Shown piece after piece: positions 1-6,282 of a DNA stretch of 7,777 nt. The notes beneath the pieces are model-generated. The model did no database searches, was not told the origin of the DNA, and saw only the letters and a list, made by a program, of their open reading frames with translations. Numbering within the stretch: position 1 is the first letter of the stretch; each line of letters opens with the position of its first letter. A program made the translations under genes and the position numbers. This DNA is from Actinomycetota bacterium (GTDB lineage Bacteria > Actinomycetota > Humimicrobiia > Humimicrobiales > Humimicrobiaceae), in NCBI GenBank assembly GCA_004376325.1, contig SOKC01000114.1:1-7777 (forward strand). The letters run 5' to 3'.

Positions 1-1479
1 GAGCAGCCATTGCTGCCTTATGAAGCGTGCAATCTGGGATCCATAAATCTGGCGCATATGGTAAAAGAGGAAGAGGGCATAAAAAAAGTAGATTATGATA
101 AATTAAAAAGGATTGTCCACACAGCAGTGAGGTTCCTGGATGATGTTATTGATATGAGCAGGTACCCGCTGGAAAAAATAATGAAGATGGCGCGTGGAAA
201 TAGAAAAATAGGACTGGGGGTAATGGGATACGCCGATCTGCTTATAATCCTTGGTATCCCCTATAATAGCGAGGAGGCTCTGGAACTTTCCCAGAGGGTT
301 ATGAGCTTCATTCAGGATGAATCCAAAAATGCATCAAGAGAACTGGCTAGAGAAAGGGGAGTATTTCCAAACTTCAAAGGCAGTATATATGACAGTCCTG
401 ATGGTTATGAAATTAGAAATGCGACAACTACAACCATTGCTCCTACCGGGACTTTAAGTATTATTGCTGACTGCTCAAGCGGGGTGGAACCATTGTTTGC
501 CATATCCTTTGTTAAAAACGTTATGGATAATGACAGGCTTTTAGAAGTTAACAAATATTTTAAAAAGATAGCAACAGATGAAGGTTTTTACAGCAAAGAG
601 GTAATGGAGAAGATAGCCGAAAGCGGTAATCTTAAGGATATTGATGAAATCCACTCGGGATATAAGAGGATATTTGTTACGGCACATGAGATATCTCCAA
701 AATGGCATGTGAGAACTCAGGCGGCTTTTCAAAAATTTGTAGATAATGCAGTGTCCAAGACTGTTAATTTTCCCAGCAGTGCTACAGTTCAGGATGTAGA
801 AAATGCATATATGCTGGCTTATAGGCTGGACTGTAAAGGTATAACTATTTTCAGAGATAAGAGCAGAGGTACACAGGTACTCCAGGTGGAAGGAAAGAAA
901 AAAGCTAAAGAAAAAAAGGTAGAAGTCGGTACTGACAGGAAAGAAACAAAAAAAAGAGTAAAAAGTTATCCGGAGGAAAAATCAAAAGAGGAAGGAAAAG
1001 TAAAAGAGGCAAAATTAAAACCCCGGTCAAGACCGGAAGTTACCCGCGGTATGACCAAAAAATATAAAATAGGAGGTTGCGGAAAACTTTATGTGACTGT
1101 AAATTCGGATGAAAATGGCATCTGTGAAGTATTTATCAATACTGGTGAAGAGGGATGCACTGCCTTAACCGAAGCTGTGGGCAGACTTATAAGTATCGCT
1201 ATTAGATCAGGTATTGATATTGAATCAGTGAAGAAACAGGTGAAAGGGATAAGATGTATAACCTGCATTGCCGATGCAGAAACCCATGTGCTTTCCTGCC
1301 CGGATGCAATGGGAAAAGCCATAGATTTTTATCTAAATGGGTCTAATAAGTTTGATTTAGATATTACAAGCGGTCCCAGGTCTATTATGATATGTCCTGA
1401 GGATGGGTGCGGTGGAATAATGGAACCCGAGGGGGGCTGCTATGTTTGCAGAAACTGCGGTTACTCTAAATGCTCTTAA
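1..1479 (+). CDS. nrdJ: Vitamin B12-dependent (class II) ribonucleotide reductase, C-terminal part
   Basis: This enzyme reduces ribonucleotides to deoxyribonucleotides using adenosylcobalamin, without needing oxygen. The frame is open from base 1, so the gene is cut by the left edge; the first codon (GAG, in EQPLLPYEACNLGS) is probably the Glu of the catalytic NPCGE motif. Other family signatures are NRKIGLGVMGYADLL (bp 199-243), the IAPTGTLS/SGVEP barrel segment (bp 436-492) and HVRTQAAFQKFVDN (bp 706-747). A very Lys/Glu-rich linker (bp about 889-1050) leads to a TSCPD-type domain (bp about 1051-1330). The gene ends in a cysteine-rich tail (CPEDGC, CYVCRNCGYSKC) that looks like a zinc ribbon; in this family C-terminal Cys pairs shuttle electrons to the active site. 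It converges with the macro-domain gene, stops 8 bp apart, and no clear terminator hairpin lies between. The family call is secure. Confidence 0.95.
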   Translation, partial: EQPLLPYEACNLGSINLAHMVKEEEGIKKVDYDKLKRIVHTAVRFLDDVIDMSRYPLEKIMKMARGNRKIGLGVMGYADLLIILGIPYNSEEALELSQRVMSFIQDESKNASRELARERGVFPNFKGSIYDSPDGYEIRNATTTTIAPTGTLSIIADCSSGVEPLFAISFVKNVMDNDRLLEVNKYFKKIATDEGFYSKEVMEKIAESGNLKDIDEIHSGYKRIFVTAHEISPKWHVRTQAAFQKFVDNAVSKTVNFPSSATVQDVENAYMLAYRLDCKGITIFRDKSRGTQVLQVEGKKKAKEKKVEVGTDRKETKKRVKSYPEEKSKEEGKVKEAKLKPRSRPEVTRGMTKKYKIGGCGKLYVTVNSDENGICEVFINTGEEGCTALTEAVGRLISIAIRSGIDIESVKKQVKGIRCITCIADAETHVLSCPDAMGKAIDFYLNGSNKFDLDITSGPRSIMICPEDGCGGIMEPEGGCYVCRNCGYSKCS

Positions 1480-1487
1480 TCTTTTTT

Positions 1488-2027
1488 CTAATCTTTTAAA
1501 ATCTTATCCAGGGATGCTTTATATATACCGTAATCGCCTTCTGTAAATAAAACCATTCGTACAAGATCAATTTCCGGATGTTCTTCCAGGAAATTAGTAA
1601 TGGTTTTAAGAGCAACCCTTGAAGCTTCATTTACAGGATAACCAAAGATCCCGGTGCTTATTGAAGGAAATGAAACACTTTTAATTTTATTTCGGGAAGC
1701 TAGAAGTAAGCTATTTTTATAGCAGTCTCTAAGATCTTCAGGGTCGCTTTTACTGCCGCTATAAACAGGACCAACAGTATGAATCACATATTTTGCTTTA
1801 AGGTTATGTCCCCTGCTCAGTTTTGCCTCACCTGTCCGGCAGCCTCCAAGAGTTCTGCATTCATCCCACAGCTCCAGCCCTGCAGCTCTATGAATTGCGC
1901 CGGATACTCCACCCCCGGGAGAAAGAGCTTTATTTGCTGCGTTGACTACTGCTTCTGTATCCTGCACAGTTATATCACCAGCTATCAGTTCCAGAATTGA
2001 ATTTCCTATTTTGCATTTAAAGGACAT
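1488..2027 (-). CDS. Macro-domain ADP-ribose hydrolase (MacroD/YmdB type)
   Basis: A 179-residue, single-domain cytosolic macro protein. Family members bind ADP-ribose and hydrolyse O-acetyl-ADP-ribose or remove ADP-ribose from proteins or nucleic acids. Visible motifs in order: AGDIT (residues 16-20; Asp18 should contact adenine), VVNAANKALSPGGGVSGAIH (27-46; the catalytic-loop Asn and Gly-rich stretch), CRTLGGCRTGEAKLSRGHNL (57-76), YVIHTVGP (80-87) and SISTGIFGYP (122-131; phosphate loop). This order matches the MacroD/YmdB class rather than the PARG-like or TARG1 classes. The length is normal for a full protein. Its ATG lies 2 bp after the stop of the PAS-GGDEF gene, so the two are probably co-transcribed and translationally coupled; only a weak purine-rich stretch precedes the start. 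The substrate in this organism is unknown. Confidence 0.93.
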   Translation of the reverse strand: MSFKCKIGNSILELIAGDITVQDTEAVVNAANKALSPGGGVSGAIHRAAGLELWDECRTLGGCRTGEAKLSRGHNLKAKYVIHTVGPVYSGSKSDPEDLRDCYKNSLLLASRNKIKSVSFPSISTGIFGYPVNEASRVALKTITNFLEEHPEIDLVRMVLFTEGDYGIYKASLDKILKD

Positions 2028-2029
2028 GG

Positions 2030-3001
2030 TTAGTTCTTCTTTTTTAGTTTAATTATTCTGGAAAGAGCTACTTCTTCTATTGAAACTTTGTTTCTACCAG
2101 AGATTTTACTATTATACATAAGTTTATCAGCTCTTTGTATTAAAGATTTTACTGTATCAATCGGCTGTGAAATTACAGCTCCAATTGAGATAGTAACCCT
2201 TATAATAGAATTTTTTCTCCTTAGAGGGAAGTTAGAGGATTGTACTAAAATCCTAAGTTTATTTGCAATTTTCATTAATCGTTTTTTATTAACATTTAAA
2301 ACTATTACAATAAATTCTTCGCCTCCCCATCTCCCAACAGTATCAAAAGACCTAATATTTTTTAATAATACCATAGCAACCATTTTTAGTACTTTATCTC
2401 CTACTCTATGTCCAAAATTATCATTTATGCTTTTAAAGTGGTCGATATCTATAAATAACACTCCGAAGGTCCGATTATATCTTTTCATTTCATCAAGAGC
2501 CGAGAAAAGTCTATTTTCAATAAAACGCCTGTTGGGTAATCCTGTTAAATGGTCGATTAATGTTTCTTTTTTTAAATCCTTAATAATTTGCTGCGCTTTA
2601 ATTATTTCAGAATTATCATTAAATAGTACAGTGCAGCCCAATATTCCATCTTTTATATCCCCAACCGGTGAAATCTTTATTAATGAGGGCACCCTATAAC
2701 CATCTTTATGCTTATAATATGCATTAACTTCTCGACTTCTTCCATCATTAAAAACTGCTGATATTGGGCAGCTATTATTACAAAGTGGGGTACCTTTAGA
2801 ATCTACGTGGATAAGAATACCATCTGAACAGGATTTGTTAATTACATCAGATTCGTTATAACCGGTAATTTTTCTGGCTTTTTTATTCCAGAATATAATT
2901 TTTTTATTTTTATCAACTAATTGTAAACCATCATTTAAATTATTTAATAAACCCCCACAAAAATCTATATTTTTTATAATACTTGTTAATTTATTTTCCA
3001 T
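2030..3001 (-). CDS. PAS-GGDEF diguanylate cyclase, cytosolic
   Basis: A 323-residue protein that should make cyclic di-GMP from two GTP in response to a PAS-sensed signal. The PAS domain (about 10-130; DGLQLVDKNKKIIFWNKKARKITGY is the opening strand region, given at 25-48) is followed by a short coiled linker and a GGDEF domain (about 148-310). The cyclase looks active: DHLTGLPNRR (150-159), IDIDHFKSIND (184-194, metal-binding Asp) and active-site GGEEF (226-230). An inhibitory I-site RSFD (217-220) lies five residues before GGEEF, so product inhibition is likely. No membrane segment is seen. The PAS domain carries Cys58, Cys74 and Cys78 (C-x15-C-x3-CP), which could bind a metal or sense redox; this is inference. 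An in-frame TGA lies 9 codons upstream with no start codon between, so ATG at 3001 is the most upstream start. No Shine-Dalgarno sequence is evident. First gene of a two-gene operon with the macro protein. Confidence 0.93.
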   Translation of the reverse strand: MENKLTSIIKNIDFCGGLLNNLNDGLQLVDKNKKIIFWNKKARKITGYNESDVINKSCSDGILIHVDSKGTPLCNNSCPISAVFNDGRSREVNAYYKHKDGYRVPSLIKISPVGDIKDGILGCTVLFNDNSEIIKAQQIIKDLKKETLIDHLTGLPNRRFIENRLFSALDEMKRYNRTFGVLFIDIDHFKSINDNFGHRVGDKVLKMVAMVLLKNIRSFDTVGRWGGEEFIVIVLNVNKKRLMKIANKLRILVQSSNFPLRRKNSIIRVTISIGAVISQPIDTVKSLIQRADKLMYNSKISGRNKVSIEEVALSRIIKLKKKN

Positions 3002-3007
3002 ATAATT

Positions 3008-3036
3008 ATTATAACAGATAGAACATCATGTTCTAT
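3008..3036 (-). promoter_or_regulatory. Candidate promoter and 19-bp palindromic operator of the PAS-GGDEF/macro operon
   Basis: Bases 3018-3036 read ATAGAACATCATGTTCTAT, a perfect palindrome with 9-bp arms around one central base. Just downstream in the operon's direction lies TATAAT (minus strand, 3013 to 3008), an ideal -10 box, so the palindrome would sit between -35 and -10. No good -35 is visible. The predicted transcript would start at or next to the ATG, implying a leaderless message, in keeping with the missing Shine-Dalgarno sequence. The GAAC and GTTC half-sites resemble a Gram-positive LexA box but are five rather than four bases apart, so the regulator is unknown. Confidence 0.5.
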
Positions 3037-3310
3037 ATTTGATTAAAGAGAAGTGATTAAATGAGTGAACAGCCAATACCATTAGCCTGGAAGTGTCAGG
3101 GATAGTGTGGCTAAACTGTAACATCAGAAAATTATGTTATTTTTAAAAACTTAAAATAAAAAATTAAAAAAAACATAGCAATTCCTGCCTATTTAATGCT
3201 TATTTTGCTTAATTTCTAGGGGATAGAAGTTTTGGTGCAGTTAATTTATCCTGTAAAAATTATAACATATTTATAACAGATTATGGATATAGTATCTATT
3301 TTAGCTATTA

Positions 3311-3334
3311 GTTCGAATCCTCCCTCCCCAGCCA
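3311..3334 (+). pseudogene. Orphan 3' end of a tRNA gene (T-loop to CCA), Gln-like; likely attachment-site scar
   Basis: The 24 bases split exactly as a tRNA 3' end: G53, T-loop TTCGAAT, T-stem 3' strand CCTCC, acceptor 3' strand CTCCCCA, discriminator G, then encoded CCA. The matching 5' halves (GGAGG and TGGGGAG) are absent upstream, where the sequence is unrelated and AT-rich, so the similarity begins at the T-loop. An acceptor ending in A72 with discriminator G73 fits tRNA-Gln best, though the isotype is inference. Elements that integrate in tRNA genes duplicate precisely this segment, so the piece is best read as an att-site remnant at an island border. It is also related in its ends to the 29-bp repeats further right. 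Confidence 0.65.
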
Positions 3335-3385
3335 GTATCTTTTTCAGCTAAAAGGATTATGGGCATTCAATAAGTTTAGTTTATA

Positions 3386-4198
3386 TTAAGGAAGAAAGAT
3401 AGCACCAATTATAAGTGGAATGATTGTAAAAAAAGCAAATGCAGGGTGCCCTCTTCTGGTTTTATTCTGGTTGTCCCAATTGAATAGATATATTGCCAAG
3501 CCAAATGATAATATTCCACTAATAAATAAAATAACCAATGACCATAATGGATTGTATCCAATAGATTGATTATATGAATAATACCTGAATAAATTAATAG
3601 CATGGGTACTGGGAAGAAGCAGTCCTATTTTTTTTAATATATCGGGGAGTAGATTTTGAGGGATAAAAAAACCACCTATTATCATCGAAGGTAAAAAAAT
3701 CAATTGAGACCATAATATAGTTGCACGGGAACTTGAAGATGCCACACCAATAAGCACCCCAAGCCCTGCACTTATAAAGGCAGTCAACAGAAAAATTAAT
3801 ATAAAGTAGAGCCAATTTTGTGGGAGGGGAGCTTCAAACATTGTGAAAGCTGTTGGAATAATAATTATTGCTACAACAATCATGTGCATTATTGTGGTAA
3901 GTGGAGGAATAATCACAATAGAAGTTGCAGGTACTCCGTTAATTTTATAACTTCTAAATATACCAGCTTCACGTGATTTTACCAAGGGGTCTGGTAGTCC
4001 AAGAATGGTACTTATTAATATAGAAATAACTACCATAGAGGGAATGATTATTTCTATAAAACCAGGGTTAATGTTTTTCATTAAAAATCCCAACATTATA
4101 TATAGTCCCAGGGGAAATAGATAATTTAAAAGCAACAAATTTTTATCCCTAATTCCAGTTTTAAATTCGAAGATAAAATGATTTTTAAAAGCTTTCAT
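3386..4198 (-). CDS. ABC-2 type exporter, membrane permease
   Basis: A 270-residue integral membrane protein, the transmembrane half of an ABC-2 (DrrB/NodJ-like) exporter. Hydrophobic segments are visible at about 21-41, 49-68, 97-119, 129-153, 160-180, 219-240 and 253-269. That is six of the normal family pattern plus an extra hydrophobic C-terminus. The cytosolic loop PLVKSREAGIFRSYKINGVP (71-90) is the family's usual coupling segment after the second helix, where it contacts the ATPase. IGGFFIP...LPSTHAINLFRYY (174-207) is the typical periplasm-side hairpin region. Its ATG overlaps the ATPase stop codon (ATGA, 4195-4198), so expression is coupled to the upstream gene. Cargo cannot be told from sequence; relatives export drugs, lipids or polysaccharides. 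No terminator hairpin is clear after its stop. Confidence 0.9.
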   Translation of the reverse strand: MKAFKNHFIFEFKTGIRDKNLLLLNYLFPLGLYIMLGFLMKNINPGFIEIIIPSMVVISILISTILGLPDPLVKSREAGIFRSYKINGVPATSIVIIPPLTTIMHMIVVAIIIIPTAFTMFEAPLPQNWLYFILIFLLTAFISAGLGVLIGVASSSSRATILWSQLIFLPSMIIGGFFIPQNLLPDILKKIGLLLPSTHAINLFRYYSYNQSIGYNPLWSLVILFISGILSFGLAIYLFNWDNQNKTRRGHPAFAFFTIIPLIIGAIFLP

Positions 4199-5112
4199 TT
4201 TTTAGCCTTTGTGTTTGTAATTTCTAGGAAACGGTCTTCCAAAGAAGGACGCTCTACTCTTAAATCTATTAAATTATCTTTTTGTTTTGAAATGTATTCA
4301 ATTATTGATGAAACTGTCTTACCTGGATTAGTGCTAAAATATATTTTATATTCATCTTTTGATAAATATTGGGCCACATCTGGAAATTTAATATTGGGTT
4401 TTGACAAGCTTGAGCCTTCAACCCTAACAGATATTTTTGTCAGCCCTGCTCCAGTGGCGGTTACCTCACGAGGGGTTCCAATAATTATAATTTTACCTTG
4501 CAGTAATATCGCCACACGGGTAGCCATTTTTTCTGCTTCTGCCATGTCATGCGTAGCAAGAAGTATAGTGGTGCCACTTTCCTGCAATTCTTTCATCATA
4601 TTATGTAGTTCTACGCGGGACTGAACATCAAGACCAGCAGTGGGTTCATCTAAAAATAGAATTGGTGGATTATGGGTTAGAGCAAGAGCAAGAGAAAGTC
4701 GTCTTTTCAGACCAGTGGACAGTGTCTGGTATTGAGTATCCATTTTCTCTTTGAGACCTAATCGTTCCAGTAAATCATATCGGGAAGATACATTATGGTA
4801 AGCACTAAAAAAATTCATAGCTTCGTCTACACGCATGCTATCGGGCAGCCCTGAAGTTTGAAGCTGGACGCCTATTAAGTTTCGGAGATTATTATAATTG
4901 TAATTTGGACTTTTACCCATTAAATTAAAAGAGCCTCCATCTAGTTTTCTTAATCCTTCAAGACATTCAAAAGTAGTTGTTTTTCCAGCACCATTGGGTC
5001 CTAAAAGACCAAATATTTCCCCTTTTTCTACATTGAAGCTTATATCATCAACAGCTACTAAATCTCCATAGGCCTTTCTTAATTTAATTACTTCAACTAC
5101 AGTATCTTTCAT
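4195..5112 (-). CDS. ABC-2 type exporter, ATP-binding subunit (DrrA-like)
   Basis: A 305-residue ATPase that powers the permease encoded next to it. Motifs in order: Walker A GPNGAGKTT (38-46), Q-loop near Gln83/Gln85, signature LSTGLKRR (131-138), Walker B ILFLDEP (151-157) with D-loop AGLD (159-162), and switch His188 in LLATHDMAEAE. The signature departs from the usual LSGGQ, as is common in ABC-2 ATPases. After the nucleotide-binding domain (about 1-215) there is a C-terminal extension of about 90 residues ending in RPSLEDRFLEIT, typical of the DrrA/CcmA group. The start ATG has no visible Shine-Dalgarno sequence. It is first in the operon, with a 23-bp palindrome about 70 bp upstream as a possible operator. 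Substrate unknown. Confidence 0.93.
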   Translation of the reverse strand: MKDTVVEVIKLRKAYGDLVAVDDISFNVEKGEIFGLLGPNGAGKTTTFECLEGLRKLDGGSFNLMGKSPNYNYNNLRNLIGVQLQTSGLPDSMRVDEAMNFFSAYHNVSSRYDLLERLGLKEKMDTQYQTLSTGLKRRLSLALALTHNPPILFLDEPTAGLDVQSRVELHNMMKELQESGTTILLATHDMAEAEKMATRVAILLQGKIIIIGTPREVTATGAGLTKISVRVEGSSLSKPNIKFPDVAQYLSKDEYKIYFSTNPGKTVSSIIEYISKQKDNLIDLRVERPSLEDRFLEITNTKAKK

Positions 5113-5183
5113 TTTTAAGGCATGTTTTATATTGAATTTTATTAATTATGTACTCAATATTACTAAAAAGCATTTAGAATTAA

Positions 5184-5206
5184 AAGATGAAATATAATTT
5201 CATCTT
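5184..5206. promoter_or_regulatory. 23-bp perfect inverted repeat upstream of the ABC exporter operon
   Basis: Arms AAGATGAAAT (5184-5193) and ATTTCATCTT (5197-5206) match perfectly around a 3-base spacer. The site lies 71 bp upstream of the ATPase start in its own intergenic region, which suits an operator for a dimeric regulator; no regulator gene is in the window. I see no clear -35/-10 pair for the ABC operon, only AT-rich candidates. A stem in RNA is possible but no U-tract follows on either strand, so a terminator is less likely. Confidence 0.45.
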
Positions 5207-5268
5207 ATTGATTTATAGAGTAAAGTTTTGTATTAGATAATAACAAGAAAAAAGTATTAAAAAACTGC

Positions 5269-5349
5269 TCAATACATTAATTCAGGTATAAAAATACCCT
5301 CATCAACTTCAATAATCCTGGTTTGAACTTCGTCTACTATCCCCAGTCA
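5269..5349 (-). pseudogene. Coding relic, C-terminal peptide tail (copy E), paired with the relic at 6988-7074
   Basis: Read on the minus strand this segment gives IVDEVQTRIIEVDEGIFIP, then ELMY and a stop. The segment at 6988-7074 gives AVDNVKTAIITSKEDNFIP. Hand alignment shows 11 identities over about 22 positions (VD-V-T-II-E-FIP-L), and the DNA aligns without gaps over 65 bp (41 matches by hand count). No start codon or upstream domain survives; an in-frame TGA directly precedes the tail, and shifting frame by one there gives a plausible FDW lead-in. The plus-strand segment 5321-5349 also aligns with the 29-bp repeat at 5441 (19 of 29). I do not recognise the protein family. Confidence 0.4.
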
Positions 5350-5440
5350 AATATTACAAATAATTTATTATGTAAATACAAAATTAGATTTAATTATCTC
5401 TAATTTGTCTTTTAAACCTATAAATTCATTAAAATAAAAA

Positions 5441-5469
5441 GTTCGAAATGTGTCCACTAGGGGCAGCCA
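5441..5469 (+). repeat. 29-bp intergenic repeat, copy B
   Basis: Begins GTTCGAAAT and ends CTAGGGGCAGCCA. It matches copy D (7700-7728) at 24 of 29 positions and copy C (6356-6384) at 22 of 29, all gapless and in the same orientation. The related sequence also extends left in AATTCATT (compare copy C). It lies just 7 bp before the -35 box of the NYN promoter. The first seven and last six bases match the orphan tRNA end at 3311-3334, but the middle is five bases longer and cannot form a T-stem. Minus-strand reading: WLPLVDTFRTF. Confidence 0.6.
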
Positions 5470-5476
5470 AATAATT

Positions 5477-5506
5477 TTGACAAAGCTAACATAAATTTTA
5501 TATAAT
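5477..5506 (+). promoter_or_regulatory. Strong housekeeping promoter for the NYN gene leader
   Basis: Consensus -35 TTGACA (5477-5482) and consensus -10 TATAAT (5501-5506) with an 18-bp spacer, the best promoter in the window. Transcription would start near G5513, just before the first hairpin of the leader, giving a leader of about 77 nt to the NYN start codon. Confidence 0.75.
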
Positions 5507-5517
5507 ACAAATGCATC

Positions 5518-5577
5518 CCTATGATGATGAATCATAGGACCCCCTGGGTAACAATGTTACGGCCAGGGGTATTTTTT
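5518..5577 (+). terminator. Two-hairpin leader ending in a terminator-like stem and T6 tract, before the NYN gene
   Basis: Hairpin 1 is CCTATGAT (5518-5525), loop GATGA, ATCATAGG (5531-5538): 8 perfect pairs. Hairpin 2 follows at once: ACCCC (5539-5543) with GGGGT (5566-5570), a bulged C, TGG with CCA, then GTAAC/GTTAC closed by AAT, with GG bulged. It is followed by A and TTTTTT (5572-5577). This has the form of an intrinsic terminator placed between a strong promoter and the ATG at 5590. It may attenuate the NYN gene or end a small RNA of about 65 nt. I cannot match it to a known riboswitch class. No Shine-Dalgarno lies between the T-tract and the ATG. Confidence 0.65.
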
Positions 5578-5589
5578 AAATAAATTGAC

Positions 5590-6282
5590 ATGCAAAAATC
5601 AAAAGTAAGTCTGTATATCGACGGTTTCAACATTTATCACAGAATAAATGATTATCAAAAAAAGACTGGAATCTGCTATAAATGGTTAAACTATAGAAGT
5701 CTTTTTAAATCCCTTTTAAAACCAAATGAAGTAATATCTGATATTTATTTTTTCACAGCAATCACACAAGATTTCGGTTTTGATGCTGTTAAAAGGCATA
5801 ATAAATATGTTACTGCATTAGAGTCTGAAGGAATTAAAATAATAAAGGGTTATTTTAGTAAAAAGAAGAAATTATGTAGAGTTCCAGGGTATAATTTCAA
5901 AGGTAATAAGTATTTTGATATAAGGGAAGAAAAACAAACAGATATCAATATTTCTCTTTCTCTTTTAAAAGATGCTTATTTAAAAAATTATGACACATGT
6001 TTTTTAATGTCCGGTGATAATGATTTTGCTCCTGTATTAATAACCATTAAAGATTTATTCAATATTAATCCATTTCTAATTACACCTCCCTATAAACCCG
6101 GAGTTGTTAATTTAAAACCAATTAAAGACTTAAAGAGTGCCTGTTTTGATCAGAAAAGACAAAAATTTAACGTTATAAATTTAAAATTTAATAATTTCAT
6201 TGGATATTCACTTCCAGAGAAAATATATGATACTTACGGGAATTTAATTGTAGAAATACCAAAAGAATATTCCAAATTTTAG
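5590..6282 (+). CDS. NYN-domain (LabA/DUF88-like, PIN-fold) putative ribonuclease
   Basis: A 230-residue protein of the NYN family, metal-dependent nucleases related to PIN domains. The acidic positions expected in the active site are visible: Asp11 in SLYIDGFNIY (7-16), Glu113/Glu114 and Asp118 in EEKQTDINIS (113-122), and Asp143/Asp145 in LMSGDNDFAPVL (139-150). The order and spacing fit LabA/DUF88 proteins. A Lys-rich stretch SKKKKLCR (90-97) may contact nucleic acid. After about residue 190 comes a tail with no recognised domain. Cytosolic, no signal peptide. Codon use is strongly AT-rich, unlike nrdJ. It stands alone between two copies of the 29-bp repeat, with its own promoter and terminator-like leader, and no Shine-Dalgarno sequence. 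Its target is unknown; roles in RNA decay, toxin activity or phage defence are possible but not shown here. Confidence 0.88.
   Translation: MQKSKVSLYIDGFNIYHRINDYQKKTGICYKWLNYRSLFKSLLKPNEVISDIYFFTAITQDFGFDAVKRHNKYVTALESEGIKIIKGYFSKKKKLCRVPGYNFKGNKYFDIREEKQTDINISLSLLKDAYLKNYDTCFLMSGDNDFAPVLITIKDLFNINPFLITPPYKPGVVNLKPIKDLKSACFDQKRQKFNVINLKFNNFIGYSLPEKIYDTYGNLIVEIPKEYSKF

Larger units (their letters stand above)
3002..3385. other. Intergenic region between host-type genes and the ABC exporter
   Basis: This 384-bp gap holds the palindromic operator (3018-3036), a 14-codon reading frame at 3061-3105 (MSEQPIPLAWKCQG, ATG preceded at about 8 nt by GAGAAG), a weak hairpin (TAACAT 3119-3124 with ATGTTA 3134-3139) followed by TTTTT, an A-rich stretch near 3150-3175, and the orphan tRNA 3' end (3311-3334). 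The small frame and hairpin could form a tiny transcription unit, but nothing else supports it and I recognise no relative. No full gene is visible on either strand. Confidence 0.4.
5113..5589. other. Long intergenic region between ABC exporter and NYN gene
   Basis: This 477-bp gap contains, left to right: the 23-bp inverted repeat (5184-5206), a minus-strand coding relic (5269-5349), the first 29-bp repeat (5441-5469), a strong promoter (5477-5506) and two hairpins of the NYN leader (5518-5577). A minus-strand frame of 55 codons (5535 to 5368) runs through the repeat and reads WLPLVDTFRTF there; it may be part of the same relic family. No intact gene is convincing. Confidence 0.5.

Noticed and set aside
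1779..2699. Plus-strand open frames opposite the macro and GGDEF genes, and others inside nrdJ and the ABC genes
   Set aside because: They are antisense or frame-shifted readings of well-recognised genes, with no motifs of their own.
3018..3036. Canonical LexA box
   Set aside because: GAAC and GTTC are five bases apart rather than four; kept only as a palindromic operator.
3061..3105. 14-codon frame MSEQPIPLAWKCQG as a real peptide gene
   Set aside because: A weak ribosome binding site is present, but there is no relative I recognise, no promoter, and the length is within chance.
5368..5535. 55-codon minus-strand frame (MIHHHRDAFVLYKIY start)
   Set aside because: Its start lies in the NYN leader hairpin and it runs antisense to a consensus promoter. 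It probably only reflects the repeat's minus-strand reading, though a GGGGG run before its ATG was noted.
5518..5577. NYN leader as a known cyclic di-GMP or guanidine-II riboswitch
   Set aside because: Considered because of the GGDEF gene and the tandem hairpins, but the GEMM core and the ACGR tetraloops are absent.
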